A stretch of DNA of 64,000 nucleotides from Fictibacillus fluitans (lineage in GTDB: Bacteria > Bacillota > Bacilli > Bacillales > Fictibacillaceae): contig NZ_JAUHTR010000001.1 in assembly GCF_030418125.1 (NCBI RefSeq), positions 496,001 through 560,000 of the forward strand, read 5' to 3'. How positions within the stretch are numbered: the first letter of the stretch is position 1; each line of letters opens with the position of its first letter. Positions 17,407 through 26,385 of this stretch are shown one piece after another. The translations under genes and the position numbers were made by a program. The notes beneath the pieces were generated by a model that saw only the letters and a program-made list of their open reading frames with translations, made no database searches and was not told the DNA's origin.

Positions 17407-18034
17407 TTAAAACTCCAGAAAAGTCTATTATCAATTTTTGAACATGTTGTAGAGATGCTTGTCGTATTGTATTGTGCAGTAGATTATTCATGCGTGATGG
17501 CGAAAATTTTCCCACCAGTGGCATAACTGCATGAGTATTATTAATACAAACTATAGGGGCGGTGACATCATCCAGTTCTTGGTCCATCAAAAATTGAGCG
17601 ATTTCCGCTTGGTCGTTGAACTTCTGTGTTGTCATTCGAATCGCTTCATCAAAAGCAAAGATAATATCTTCATAAATCTCCAGCCCTTGTTCCATTTCGC
17701 TTTTGTCAATGATTTCCGACTGTCGCAAAAATTTGAGCAATGACAACCGAAACGAGCTAAGTACAGCAACAGTCTGTTTTAATAGAACCCCTTTGTCGAA
17801 GAAGTAGTTTAGAGAATCATACCCCGTCTCATTTTCTGTGGTTTCTTCTTTGCTTATCAACATGCTTTTGGATACTCTGTCCAATAGCAAATGTAACATT
17901 TCAAAATGAATATCCAGGTCCCGGTTTGTAAATGTAATTTTCATGTCTTCTAATGTTTTTGGAAGCAATGTGTTGATAAGTTCTCTTTGATGACCATTTA
18001 AGTAATGTGCAACCTTATTTTGAAAACTCCCCAA
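17228..18034 (-). CDS. RsbR-like stressosome protein with STAS domain
   Basis: About 268 residues. The N-terminal ~150 are helical, as in RsbR-type sensory domains; the C-terminus is a STAS domain (LIIDFSGV...GIEVVITGIAPNMAKTITEL). RsbR proteins build the stressosome that triggers the sigma-B response. Of the two phosphorylation sites known in RsbRA, the first is Ser here (DFSGV) and the second, normally D-T, is D-K. TTG 18034 is the preferred start, 9 bases after AAGGAG. No sigma-B genes are adjacent. Confidence 0.78.
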   Translation of the reverse strand: MGSFQNKVAHYLNGHQRELINTLLPKTLEDMKITFTNRDLDIHFEMLHLLLDRVSKSMLISKEETTENETGYDSLNYFFDKGVLLKQTVAVLSSFRLSLLKFLRQSEIIDKSEMEQGLEIYEDIIFAFDEAIRMTTQKFNDQAEIAQFLMDQELDDVTAPIVCINNTHAVMPLVGKFSPSRMNNLLHNTIRQASLQHVQKLIIDFSGVLNFDKELGILLFDLFHGLKMQGIEVVITGIAPNMAKTITELSLDFSNLKLYGNLKQALSR

Positions 18035-18124
18035 AAAAATCACTCCTTGGTTGTTAACTCCATGCTATGTATGAATTCTATGTAACAAAAAAGATACCTG
18101 CTTTTTCAACTAACCTGCCCCTTT

Positions 18125-18177
18125 AGTTCCATAAAAAAAAGCCGCCTTATAGACAGCTCCAATCTTCAGCTAACGCA
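18125..18177. repeat. Dispersed 53-base repeat, copy 3
   Basis: AGTTCCATAAAAAAAAGCCG...AATCTTCAGCTAACGCACG. More diverged than copies 1 and 2, but with the same hairpin and the same CTGCCCCTT-type left flank. Confidence 0.7.
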
Positions 18178-18310
18178 CGTATTGCTTCAGGAAAGATGGG
18201 AGTAATATTGCCAAAATGACTTAAATAGCAAAGAAGATGGCCACAGCGAGCCAAGCTCTCTGAATAGATAAGTGTAAGGAGCACCAGAATCCCCCCCTAA
18301 AAACAAGAAA

Positions 18311-18335
18311 AACCCTTTTGCAAATAAAAGGGGTT
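18311..18335 (-). terminator. Terminator of the Cys-rich protein gene
   Basis: AACCCCTTTT...AAAAGGGTTTTTC on the minus strand, 33 bases past the stop codon. Confidence 0.7.
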
Positions 18336-18367
18336 GTCTACGGTTTTTAGTGGAATATTGAAACTTA

Positions 18368-19030
18368 TTAACAGGGTGTAACCGATATAGGGGTTCCAAT
18401 CCCAGGTGAGAAAGGAGCGGTTTGGAAAACGACCGTACCCCCCAAATCTCTTATCGTAATGGTAAGGGAGCCGTTTGGTGGAGGGTTCTCTGACATTTGC
18501 AGTTCATAGGTGAATGTGCCGCTAATACTTCCAGTTGCTGTTCCGATTCCAGTTACAACCAATCGAGAATTTTCATCCAGGCAACTTATTGATTGAATGG
18601 AGGTAGAAGTAAAGGAAAATGGAAAAGCTACGGAGGAAACCTGTACGTTAAAAGTACTACTGTCCTGTGAACAATTGTTACATATGAATGCAGTACCTCC
18701 CAAAGCTTGATTAGTCAAAGGAGGTACGATTGTTGTTACACCGCTATTGGCAAATGAACTTCCTTGGGCGTTAAGGATGGCGGACGAACAAGGACAGGCG
18801 GAGCCGGTTTGGATTGCAACCACCTGAATAGTATTGCAATTATATAATTGCAAACCGCCTGTTACCGTTAAAAAGGTGGCGTTACATGTGGAAGCGTCAT
18901 AATTTACAAATCTAAGGTTTAGGATTCGATTTCCCGCTTGATCAATGATGGTTATTAGATCATTGTTTGGAACCAGTTTACTGATGATAGAGCAAGTACA
19001 TTTTTTGCAAGGTTTATCCTTTTTAACCAT
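18368..19030 (-). CDS. Cysteine-rich hypothetical protein, possibly spore surface
   Basis: 220 residues with no signal peptide and 11 Cys, among them CKKCTC near the N-terminus, CPC, CNNC and a C-terminal Cys. It is rich in Thr, Ser, Val and Asn in beta-strand-like stretches. The composition (KCTC start, beta-rich, exposed Cys) resembles Bacillus exosporium and spore-appendage proteins, but I cannot assign a family. It is a single gene with its own terminator, lying between two direct repeats of the STAS gene end. Confidence 0.6.
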   Translation of the reverse strand: MVKKDKPCKKCTCSIISKLVPNNDLITIIDQAGNRILNLRFVNYDASTCNATFLTVTGGLQLYNCNTIQVVAIQTGSACPCSSAILNAQGSSFANSGVTTIVPPLTNQALGGTAFICNNCSQDSSTFNVQVSSVAFPFSFTSTSIQSISCLDENSRLVVTGIGTATGSISGTFTYELQMSENPPPNGSLTITIRDLGGTVVFQTAPFSPGIGTPISVTPC

Positions 19031-19116
19031 AGTTGTGCGTCTCTCCTATTTATAGCGATTCAAGTATATTTAGTTTATTCAAAATCTTCATAATTTGTGT
19101 TCAACAATTGCACCCG

Positions 19117-19349
19117 TTTGTTTAAATACAATATTTCAATTTCTTGCTACATACTATGTATACTCAAGTGTTATCTTGATAATGCCTGTTTTAAGTTCCC
19201 GTATAGCTTAAGATTGGAAAAATCCAAACTAAGTTCTGTTATAGTTTTAGCCATATTTGGTGCTATTCCGGTGATAACAACTTCTATGCCTTGCATTTTT
19301 AACCCATGAATTAAGTCAAACAACAATATACCGAGTTCTTTATCAAAAT
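19117..19349. repeat. Direct repeat flanking the Cys-rich gene, copy 2
   Basis: Nearly identical to 17166-17406, except for a short deletion near the GTATAC site and two or three base changes. Confidence 0.8.
19171..19349 (-). pseudogene. Duplicated STAS-domain 3' end
   Basis: The last ~58 codons of the RsbR-like gene (FDKELGILLFDL...LKQALSR-stop) with one Phe to Ile change. The upstream sequence is unrelated and gives no credible start. It arose by local duplication of the 17166-17406 block. Confidence 0.75.
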
Positions 19350-19503
19350 AAAATTCCACATAAGTAAAAAAGTGATTAATTAAGAAAACGACATATTCCG
19401 GCAGCTTTGACGGTTTATGTGCAAGAATACAACTGCGACCTAAGCCAACTGATTTCATCACAATTTTACATCAGCCATAAAATAGGTTGATAAAAAAATA
19501 AAT

Positions 19504-20574
19504 TTAGCCCTCTATTACCTCTGGTAGCTGAAGGGAGATTGTTAACCAGTCCTCTTCCAATTCAGCCCGTATTTGTCCTTGATGGAGTTCAATAATTGTT
19601 TTGGCGATTGCTAATCCAAGACCTGAACTTGTTTCTTCATAACGCGACTTATCGGTTCGGTAAAAACGGTCAAATAACCTTTCCATATCGGAAGGTTTAA
19701 GGTTAGCTGCATTGTTTGTAATAGAGAAGAAAGCTGCAGTGTCCACCACTTGAAGAGAAACGGTGATTGTTGAAAACTTAGTACTATATTTTTTTGCATT
19801 ATCCAGCAGATTATCAAATACACGCGCCATTTTCTCTACATCCAATTTCATGATTACAGGTTCCTCAATGTTTACCTGAAGAATTAATTCTTCTTTTTCT
19901 AAGATAGGCACGTATTCCCCACACATTTGCCTAATCATAGCTCCAATGTCTACCTCTGATTTGTTCAACTCTATATGTGGGCTTGAAAGCCTGTTATACT
20001 CAAACAATTCATTTATCAGGCTCATAAGGTTCATCGACTTGGAGTAAATGATCTCTGTATATTCGGATGCTTGTTGAGCGTTCTTATACTTTCCTTTTCT
20101 GAGCAAATCAACATAACCAGTGATGGACGTCAATGGTGTTCTTAAATCATGTGAAACATTGGTAATCAGCTCGCTTTTCGCTTGCTCCAGCTGACGCTCG
20201 TTCTGAAGCTTTTCCTTCAGTCGATTAGACATTCCATTAATATTTCTACTTAGTTGAGTCAGTTCATCATTTCCCCTGATTTCGATTACCGTATCAAGAT
20301 TTTCATCCGCCATAATTTGAACCTTTTGAGTAATATGCGTGATATAGCGGAGTTTCTTCCTTATTAAAAGTAAAAAGGAAATTATAAAACAGAAAACAGA
20401 AAAACCAATCATTGAGAAAGGTATCACACTATAACGCCATTGGTTTATACCAGGAACATAAAAGTCACTTAATAGCCTGCCAGTAACCGCAAGGATTACT
20501 AAGGAAATGAAATAGCTCAAAGAAATAGCTAGAAGAAGTTTAACGCTGAGTTTGTTCATTCGGCTAGATCTCAT
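19504..20574 (-). CDS. Sensor histidine kinase
   Basis: 356 residues. Two membrane segments (about 13-31 and 50-70) enclose a short outer loop, followed by HAMP (about 75-125), the H-box SHDLRTPLTSITGY (His near 142), N-box DNLLDNAKKYS and G-box SGLGLAIAKTI. It overlaps the response regulator gene by 4 bases (ATGA). The short sensor loop suggests it detects a membrane or envelope signal. Neighbouring lipid-type genes may be its targets. Confidence 0.92.
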   Translation of the reverse strand: MRSSRMNKLSVKLLLAISLSYFISLVILAVTGRLLSDFYVPGINQWRYSVIPFSMIGFSVFCFIISFLLLIRKKLRYITHITQKVQIMADENLDTVIEIRGNDELTQLSRNINGMSNRLKEKLQNERQLEQAKSELITNVSHDLRTPLTSITGYVDLLRKGKYKNAQQASEYTEIIYSKSMNLMSLINELFEYNRLSSPHIELNKSEVDIGAMIRQMCGEYVPILEKEELILQVNIEEPVIMKLDVEKMARVFDNLLDNAKKYSTKFSTITVSLQVVDTAAFFSITNNAANLKPSDMERLFDRFYRTDKSRYEETSSGLGLAIAKTIIELHQGQIRAELEEDWLTISLQLPEVIEG

Positions 20575-21254
20575 ATTTTATACCCTACTCCCCATACGGT
20601 TTTGATATATATCGGATGCTTAGGATCCGCTTCAATTTTTTCTCTTATTTTTGTAATATGGACCATCACCGTATTGTCCGATTTGAACGAGTCTTCGTTC
20701 CATACCGCTTCATAAATTTTACTGACACTCATCACAATCCCTTTGTTCCGGGCGAGCAATTCCAGGATATCAAATTCTTTTGGCGTCAGCCTGACTTCCT
20801 TTTCTCCCACCTTCACTTGGCGAGATTCTGTGTTGATTAACAAATTGCCGATTTCTATTTCTGAGGTTGTAATGCCCCCTGTATTGTATTTCGTATATCT
20901 TCTCAGCTGGGATTTTACTCTTGCCATTAATTCTAGAGGATTAAATGGTTTGGTTAAGTAATCATCTGCTCCGGATGCAAGGCCTTGGATCTTATCCATA
21001 TCCTCGGATTTTGCAGAGATCATGATAATAGGCATGTTCCTTTCTTCTCTTATTTTCATGCACGCTTGAATTCCATCCATTTCGGGCATCATTATGTCCA
21101 AAAGGATCAAGTCATAATGATTCTTTTTCAAAAGTTGAAGAGCTTCCTTAGCGCTTTCAGCTTTAATGGTGGTAAGCCCTTCATTATCCAAATATATAGA
21201 AATTAAATTTCTGATTTTCTCATCGTCATCTACGATCAGGATTTTTCCTTCCAT
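20571..21254 (-). CDS. OmpR/PhoB-family response regulator
   Basis: 227 residues: a receiver domain with acidic DDD at 9-11, phospho-acceptor Asp in LILLDIMMPEMDG (about 53) and Lys in LTKPFNP (about 103), then a winged-helix DNA-binding domain ending KTVWGVGYKI. It is the first gene of the pair with the kinase and lies 9 bases after the methyltransferase gene, in one operon. Confidence 0.95.
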   Translation of the reverse strand: MEGKILIVDDDEKIRNLISIYLDNEGLTTIKAESAKEALQLLKKNHYDLILLDIMMPEMDGIQACMKIREERNMPIIMISAKSEDMDKIQGLASGADDYLTKPFNPLELMARVKSQLRRYTKYNTGGITTSEIEIGNLLINTESRQVKVGEKEVRLTPKEFDILELLARNKGIVMSVSKIYEAVWNEDSFKSDNTVMVHITKIREKIEADPKHPIYIKTVWGVGYKI

Positions 21255-21263
21255 ATTTACACC

Positions 21264-21836
21264 TCATTTTTTCATACAGCAAAACACATAAGCTGGTGGG
21301 AGGTTTCGAAACTCCCTTGTTACTTTTACCTTTGGAAAAAAATCTTCAATCATTCTTTTTTTCATGTTTGTATATTGAAAAGTTATAAACTTCCCTTTGT
21401 CGCGCAGGGATTCTTGAACAACGGCTAAAATTTGAGTGGCCATTTCTTTTGGCAGACTTGCGAATGGTAAACCGGATACAACCGCATCAGCATACGGCAA
21501 ATGATATTGTTCCATGTAAAAACTCAACTTCTCTGCAGATCCATGAACCACATAACAATGTTCAACATCTTGATACTTTTCTTTTAAATGCTTATAGAAC
21601 GCCGCATTGTATTCGATGACTAGTAATACCGTTCCCTTCTTTCGCTTTTCAATTAACTGATCAGTAAATATGCCGGTTCCTGCACCTAACTCCACGATAT
21701 ACGAAGAGGCTGAGAAATCTATATCCTGAACCATTTTAGAAGCTAAATATTTCGAACTCGGGGAGATTGCTCCAACTGTCCGGGGCTTAACAAGATATTG
21801 TGAAACAAATGATAAATACACTTTACCACACTCCAT
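21264..21836 (-). CDS. Phospholipid N-methyltransferase-like SAM enzyme
   Basis: 190 residues. The SAM-binding loop VELGAGTGIFTDQL lies at about 48-61, with IEYN at the end of the second strand. FVSQYLVKPRTVGAISPSSK before the Rossmann core and the SGLPFASLP segment are typical of PmtA-like phosphatidylethanolamine methyltransferases and related rRNA-dimethylase-like proteins. It is co-transcribed with the two-component genes downstream. Substrate not proven. Confidence 0.72.
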   Translation of the reverse strand: MECGKVYLSFVSQYLVKPRTVGAISPSSKYLASKMVQDIDFSASSYIVELGAGTGIFTDQLIEKRKKGTVLLVIEYNAAFYKHLKEKYQDVEHCYVVHGSAEKLSFYMEQYHLPYADAVVSGLPFASLPKEMATQILAVVQESLRDKGKFITFQYTNMKKRMIEDFFPKVKVTREFRNLPPAYVFCCMKK

Positions 21837-21934
21837 AGGTTTGATTTGATAACATAACCATAAGGAGAGAATCTTAAAAATTCACTCTAGAAAAGATTAA
21901 GAATTATTAAGATTGAATTGAGTCTCTAGAATCT

Positions 21935-22585
21935 TCAGGTCATTTTCCCTTCAGTTTTTACGCTTAATTTCCGCCAATGGAACACCATAGCTGTAATTAT
22001 AATTAAAGCTACAATCAAAGCTACGAGAGCCATGGGAGCAGAATTTACGACTGCCGTACCTGCAATGCTGTAAAGAATCACTAAAGGGACGGCCCCTGTT
22101 AAAACAGACAGCAAGAATATATTATATTTCATTCCTGTTGCCGCAGCTGTAAAACACGCTGCATCAGTTGGCATAAAGGGACAGACAACGGCAAATGCTA
22201 AAAACTTAGCACGATGTCGCTCTAACGACCTACACCACATGGGGTACTTTTTCTTAATTGTAATGTATAGGAACGAGCCTGAAAGCCACCTTCCCATTAA
22301 GTACACTATCGTTTCTCCCAATACAATCCCTAACAAGGATAATAAGATCGCTTGTAATGGTGAAAAAAGCAGACTGCCGATTAAAATACACAGGGATCCG
22401 GGAATGAACAGAACAAGTCTGGCCAAGAATAATCCAACAAAAACATATGGAGCCCAATTGTCATACACTTGAATAAAACCTTTGATATCCTCTATCCTCA
22501 AATGTGTAAACCCGACTTTCTTTCCTCCTGAAAATAGGATAATCCAAAGCAATACTATAACAATGACGGGGATGATTTTTTTCAT
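21935..22585 (-). CDS. TVP38/TMEM64 (VTT-domain) membrane protein
   Basis: 216 residues with about five hydrophobic segments. The central block ARLVLFIPGSLCILIGSLLFSPLQAILLSLLGIVLGE and the later FAVVCPFMPTDAACFTAAATG are hallmarks of the DedA-related VTT domain. Such proteins are linked to phospholipid or polyprenyl-lipid transport. It heads the operon VTT, methyltransferase, regulator, kinase, all on the minus strand. Confidence 0.85.
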   Translation of the reverse strand: MKKIIPVIVIVLLWIILFSGGKKVGFTHLRIEDIKGFIQVYDNWAPYVFVGLFLARLVLFIPGSLCILIGSLLFSPLQAILLSLLGIVLGETIVYLMGRWLSGSFLYITIKKKYPMWCRSLERHRAKFLAFAVVCPFMPTDAACFTAAATGMKYNIFLLSVLTGAVPLVILYSIAGTAVVNSAPMALVALIVALIIITAMVFHWRKLSVKTEGKMT

Positions 22586-22669
22586 TATTAACCTTCTTTC
22601 AGTCGATACTTCTTTGTTGATTTAAACTCATCAGTATTATCTAGTGGTTTGAAAACCATGGGATAGTGA

Positions 22670-22858
22670 ATTTTAATCAAAAGTTGGCTATTCTCAATAG
22701 GCTTAGAATACACAGATAAACTTAAAAAACAGTGGGAGAAAACCTTAAGAATTCTTAAGATGAAACCTAAAAAGTATGCAAAAGAGTCCTTCTTCAGTTT
22801 AGTTACAACCCCACTTGATGACATACCTAAGCAGCGAGTGCTACGAGTTCTGAAATAA
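22670..22858 (+). pseudogene. Orphan coding fragment, unidentified
   Basis: 63 sense codons ending in TAA: ...GLEYTDKLKKQWEKTLRI, LKMKPKKYAKESFFSLVT, TPLDDIPKQRVLRVLK-stop. The Lys-rich composition looks coding, but there is no start with a ribosome-binding site. A strong terminator follows 10 bases later. Probably the 3' remnant of a lost gene; family not recognised. Confidence 0.4.
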
Positions 22859-22865
22859 GCAAAAA

Positions 22866-22905
22866 AAAAAGAATGAGCGATGTTTACAATGCTCATTCTT
22901 TTTGT
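22866..22905 (+). terminator. Terminator hairpin
   Basis: AAAGAATGAGC...GCTCATTCTTTTT, perfect 11-base stem, 10 bases after the orphan fragment's stop. Confidence 0.75.
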
Positions 22906-23074
22906 GTTTTTAAATACATCTTTTATCTAATAAAGGAAAAAGCAAACTTTCATATAGATTTATAATAAGATTGGATTATTGAATAAGGGGGAAAGTAAAA
23001 AAAGGCAATCCATATTTTAATGTTGTTGCTATGAGATGTACTAAACAATATCTAAGGAGGTGACTACTTAAAAG

Positions 23075-24313
23075 ATGTTTAATGAAGTATTTATACAGAT
23101 TTTAACGTTACTTGGAATTTCAATCACTGTAATTGGGATTGCAAAATTTGCAGGAAAACCCTATCCAATTGCCCTTGTCCTAACAGGGTTAATTCTTGGT
23201 TTGGCTGATATACGCTTTTTGGATGAAACAAAAACATTTATTACCCAATCGCACATTTTCCAGGCTATCATTATTTCTTTGTTTTTACCCATACTTCTTG
23301 GGGATGCGGCAATTAAACTTCCATACAAGGATTTAAAAGAAGAACGAAAACCAGTAGCGCTTCTTGCCATGGGTGGAACTTTCCTGACATTCCTCGTTGT
23401 GGGGTTTGCTTCTTATTGGTTACTTGATATGCCAGTGGTTGCTGCTTTTACATTTGGTGCGCTCATGAGTGCAACAGACCCTATCAGTGTCATTTCCATA
23501 TTTAAAAGCCTCGGCGTATCAAAAAGAATGGTCACGATTATTGAAGGTGAATCCCTTTTCAATGATGGTGTAGCAGTTGTTTTTTTCCAGATTTCTTCCC
23601 TTTATTTGCTCTCTTTTATCGACAGTGGATGGATTGGGCTTGGACAAGGGATTATAATGTTTTTGAAATTTAGTATTGGCGGCTTGCTCCTTGGTATCAT
23701 TTTGGGATATCTATTTTCTCAAATCATTCGTCTTTATGATGATTATCCTTTAGAGATCGCCTTTTCAACGATGTTATTCTTCGGAAGTTATTTTATCGCT
23801 GAACATCTTCACATATCCGGTGTTATTGCAGTGGTTGTTGGAGGCATTATTTTTGGTAATTATGGAGCAAGAATTGGAATGTCCGAAATCACGAAAACAA
23901 ATATAAATTCGTTTTGGGATTCAATTACACTAATCGCGAACTCACTTATCTTCTTAATGATCGGACTTGAAATAAAAAATATAGACCTTACAGACATGTG
24001 GAAACCTATTATCGTGTCAATCATTATTGTAATAGTAAGCAGAACATTAGCTGTCTATGCAACTCTAGGTTTTATAAAAAACATCGATCAAAAGGCAAAA
24101 TTATTGCTTAACTGGGGTGGATTAAGAGGGAGTCTTTCCATAGCCCTTGCTTTGAGCTTACCCTCCTCTTTTCCCGGAAAAGAGGAAATCCTGGCATTGA
24201 CTTTTGGTGTGGTGCTGTTTTCATTATTAATACAAGGTCTATCTATTGAATCACTAATTAAGAAACTAAATAGGAGTTCAAAACAAGCGGTTTCCAAAGA
24301 CAAAAGACTGTAA
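23075..24313 (+). CDS. CPA1-family cation/proton antiporter
   Basis: 412 residues, about 12 membrane segments. It shows the Na+/H+ exchanger blocks MSATDPISVISIFKSLG (T-D-P) and EGESLFNDGVAVV (N-D, ion-binding Asp), plus WGGLRGSLSIALALSLP near the C-terminus. It exchanges Na+ or K+ for H+ across the plasma membrane. It converges with a KtrB-like K+ transporter gene across a shared terminator. TAAGGAGG lies 14 bases before the ATG, longer than usual. Confidence 0.9.
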   Translation: MFNEVFIQILTLLGISITVIGIAKFAGKPYPIALVLTGLILGLADIRFLDETKTFITQSHIFQAIIISLFLPILLGDAAIKLPYKDLKEERKPVALLAMGGTFLTFLVVGFASYWLLDMPVVAAFTFGALMSATDPISVISIFKSLGVSKRMVTIIEGESLFNDGVAVVFFQISSLYLLSFIDSGWIGLGQGIIMFLKFSIGGLLLGIILGYLFSQIIRLYDDYPLEIAFSTMLFFGSYFIAEHLHISGVIAVVVGGIIFGNYGARIGMSEITKTNINSFWDSITLIANSLIFLMIGLEIKNIDLTDMWKPIIVSIIIVIVSRTLAVYATLGFIKNIDQKAKLLLNWGGLRGSLSIALALSLPSSFPGKEEILALTFGVVLFSLLIQGLSIESLIKKLNRSSKQAVSKDKRL

Positions 24314-24317
24314 GATA

Positions 24318-24350
24318 TCCCCCCTTCTTTAGACGGAAGGGGGTTTTATT
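24318..24350. terminator. Bidirectional terminator
   Basis: CCCCCTTC...GAAGGGGG then TTTTATTTT, between convergent genes. Confidence 0.85.
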
Positions 24351-25700
24351 TTATCCGGTAAATAAATCACCATCTGGATAACGAATATTTGTTTTTGAAG
24401 CTTTAGCCAAGGAGAAAGCCATGGTTAATGGACCAATTTTACCAAACAGCATCACTATAATAATAACAAGCTTTCCGATATGATTTAGTTCCGCAGTGAT
24501 TCCCATGGACAATCCAACGGTTCCAAACGCAGAAACCACTTCAAAGAAAATCTTTATAAAAGAGATTTTTTGAGTAATTGTCAGGATAAAAAATGCAAAG
24601 AAAATAAACAAAATGGAGATGGTGGTAATGGCCAAGGCCCTCATGACGACTTCGTTTCTAACGGTTCTATTACCAATTACCATTTCATTGTTCCCTTTTA
24701 AAAATGCCGTTACGGCATAGATTATGACAATTAATGTGGTGAGTTTGATTCCTCCCGCGGTAGAACCGCTTCCTGCTCCAATAAACATCAACATGATGGT
24801 AAACAGGATAGAGGAATCCTTCATTTGACCAATATCTATTGTATTAAAACCAGCAGTCCTTGGCGAGATGCCTTGAAAATATGCGGCCCACAATTTATCT
24901 GACAGGGGTAAACCTCCCAATGTATGAGGATTATGAAATTCTAACGCAAGGATACAAAAAATGGCGATCAGGTTTATGAGCAAGGTACCTATAATCATAA
25001 CCCTTGAATGAAGTGAAAGTTTCTTAAATCGCCGATGCAACCAAACATCTACCAGAACAGTAAATCCAATGCCGCCAGTTATAATCAAAAATGTAATCAC
25101 TAGGTTGACTAAAGGATCACCAACATATCTAGACAAACTGTCGGGCCATAAAGCAAATCCCGCATTATTGTAGGCACTTATTGTGTGGTAAACACTGTAG
25201 TAGATCCCTTTATTCCAACCCATATCTGGGACAAAACGAAAGCATAAAAGGACCACTCCTATAAATTGTATACTTAAAGAAAATATTACAAGATTCCTTA
25301 CAAGACGTATAACTCCTCCTATAGAAGGCTGGTTTAATGATTCTTGCATAAGTTTCCTTTGTTTAATGCTAACTTTTTTACCTAACATAATCACGACCAA
25401 CGCTGCAAAAGACATCAAGCCTAATCCACCCATTTGAATAAGACAGAGGATTACAATTTCTCCAAAAATGGAAAAAGTAGTTCCAGGGTCCAACGGCACC
25501 AGCCCAGTAACTGTAGCTGCAGATGTCGCCAAAAAGACGGAATCTATCCATGAAATGGGTTTCACTGTGGAAAAAGGAAGCTTTAAAAGCAAAGCACCCG
25601 ATAACATAAAAACTAAAAAAAACACAGCCAGAAACTGTGGCGGAGATAGCGGTACAGGCCTCAGCCACAGTGGTTTCTTCCTATATGTATGTAAAGCCAA
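24351..25700 (-). CDS. Trk/Ktr potassium transporter membrane subunit (KtrB-like)
   Basis: 449 residues with the fourfold M1-P-M2 layout of TrkH/KtrB. The first pore loop reads LATSAATVTGLVPLD; later selectivity Gly residues are in ISAYNNAGFALW, ISPRTAGFNTI and VSAFGTVGLSMG. It takes up K+ coupled to Na+. Ktr systems need a cytoplasmic RCK subunit (KtrA/KtrC), which is not in this window. It starts with TTG, 11 bases after GGAGATG. Confidence 0.9.
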   Translation of the reverse strand: MALHTYRKKPLWLRPVPLSPPQFLAVFFLVFMLSGALLLKLPFSTVKPISWIDSVFLATSAATVTGLVPLDPGTTFSIFGEIVILCLIQMGGLGLMSFAALVVIMLGKKVSIKQRKLMQESLNQPSIGGVIRLVRNLVIFSLSIQFIGVVLLCFRFVPDMGWNKGIYYSVYHTISAYNNAGFALWPDSLSRYVGDPLVNLVITFLIITGGIGFTVLVDVWLHRRFKKLSLHSRVMIIGTLLINLIAIFCILALEFHNPHTLGGLPLSDKLWAAYFQGISPRTAGFNTIDIGQMKDSSILFTIMLMFIGAGSGSTAGGIKLTTLIVIIYAVTAFLKGNNEMVIGNRTVRNEVVMRALAITTISILFIFFAFFILTITQKISFIKIFFEVVSAFGTVGLSMGITAELNHIGKLVIIIVMLFGKIGPLTMAFSLAKASKTNIRYPDGDLFTG

Positions 25701-26181
25701 CTTCTATTCATCTCCTTATTGCTAAAACCAAAATGATAAAACAACACCATTGTCCTCTCTGTTATTTTAACTAAAATTATTATAGTGTAAACGAATTTTT
25801 GATTCATCAGTAAATTCGATCAGGTCAAATGGGTTAGCGAAGGATTTATTATCGTACAATTAGCAAATTTACTCCTTTAGAATATAGCGCATCATATTAT
25901 TTGATTTAATACAAATAAATATTGATATACATATACTCTAATAAAGAGGCCTATCCAGTTGCCGACATTATTCTTTAGCTTTGTAATGTTATAATTGTTT
26001 TATTAAATTTTAATTAGAATCCTGTTACAATTAAAAGCCCTCACCCTTGTTTCGTGGATGGCTTTCCTCTGTTGTATTACTCAGTATCACGCTCGGCACG
26101 TATAAATGAGAATTGAATTAAGGAGAAACGGGTGTAGTATATCTTCAAAAGGCTGTAATCAAAGTCCGGGAGGGAAATAAA
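25701..26181. other. Intergenic region with promoter-like repeat and hairpin
   Basis: Bases 25985-26006 are identical to 29458-29479 just upstream of the first lgt, including TATAAT. AAAGCC...GGCTTT at about 26034-26069 is a weak hairpin. No gene seen. Confidence 0.45.
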
Positions 26182-26385
26182 ATGTATGGATTCGATATCC
26201 GGACCAGTTGGGAAACATACTTGCTTTTTATTGTCCCTGTTTTATTTTTGTTGTTTTTGATTCCCGTCAAAATGCACAAAAGAAAAAATGCCCCTAAACT
26301 ATATAAAAAATGGTTAGTATATAGAGAGATATTAATATTTTTGGTAGTTTCATTATTGATTCTCATAATAGCAATTGATTTTTAA
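26182..26385 (+). CDS. Small membrane protein, function unknown
   Basis: 67 residues with two hydrophobic helices (about 13-30 and 48-65) separated by the basic linker KMHKRKNAPKLYKK. CGGGAGGGAAATAAA gives a good ribosome-binding site. Lysine positions suggest both ends face outward. No family recognised; it stands alone between the Ktr gene and a two-component system. Confidence 0.6.
   Translation: MYGFDIRTSWETYLLFIVPVLFLLFLIPVKMHKRKNAPKLYKKWLVYREILIFLVVSLLILIIAIDF

Noticed and set aside
19611-19823. 70-codon frame inside the histidine kinase gene
   Set aside because: Alternative frame of a clear kinase C-terminal domain.
22588-22896. 102-codon minus-strand frame before the VTT gene
   Set aside because: No ribosome-binding site, unlikely composition, and it lies antisense to a better coding fragment.
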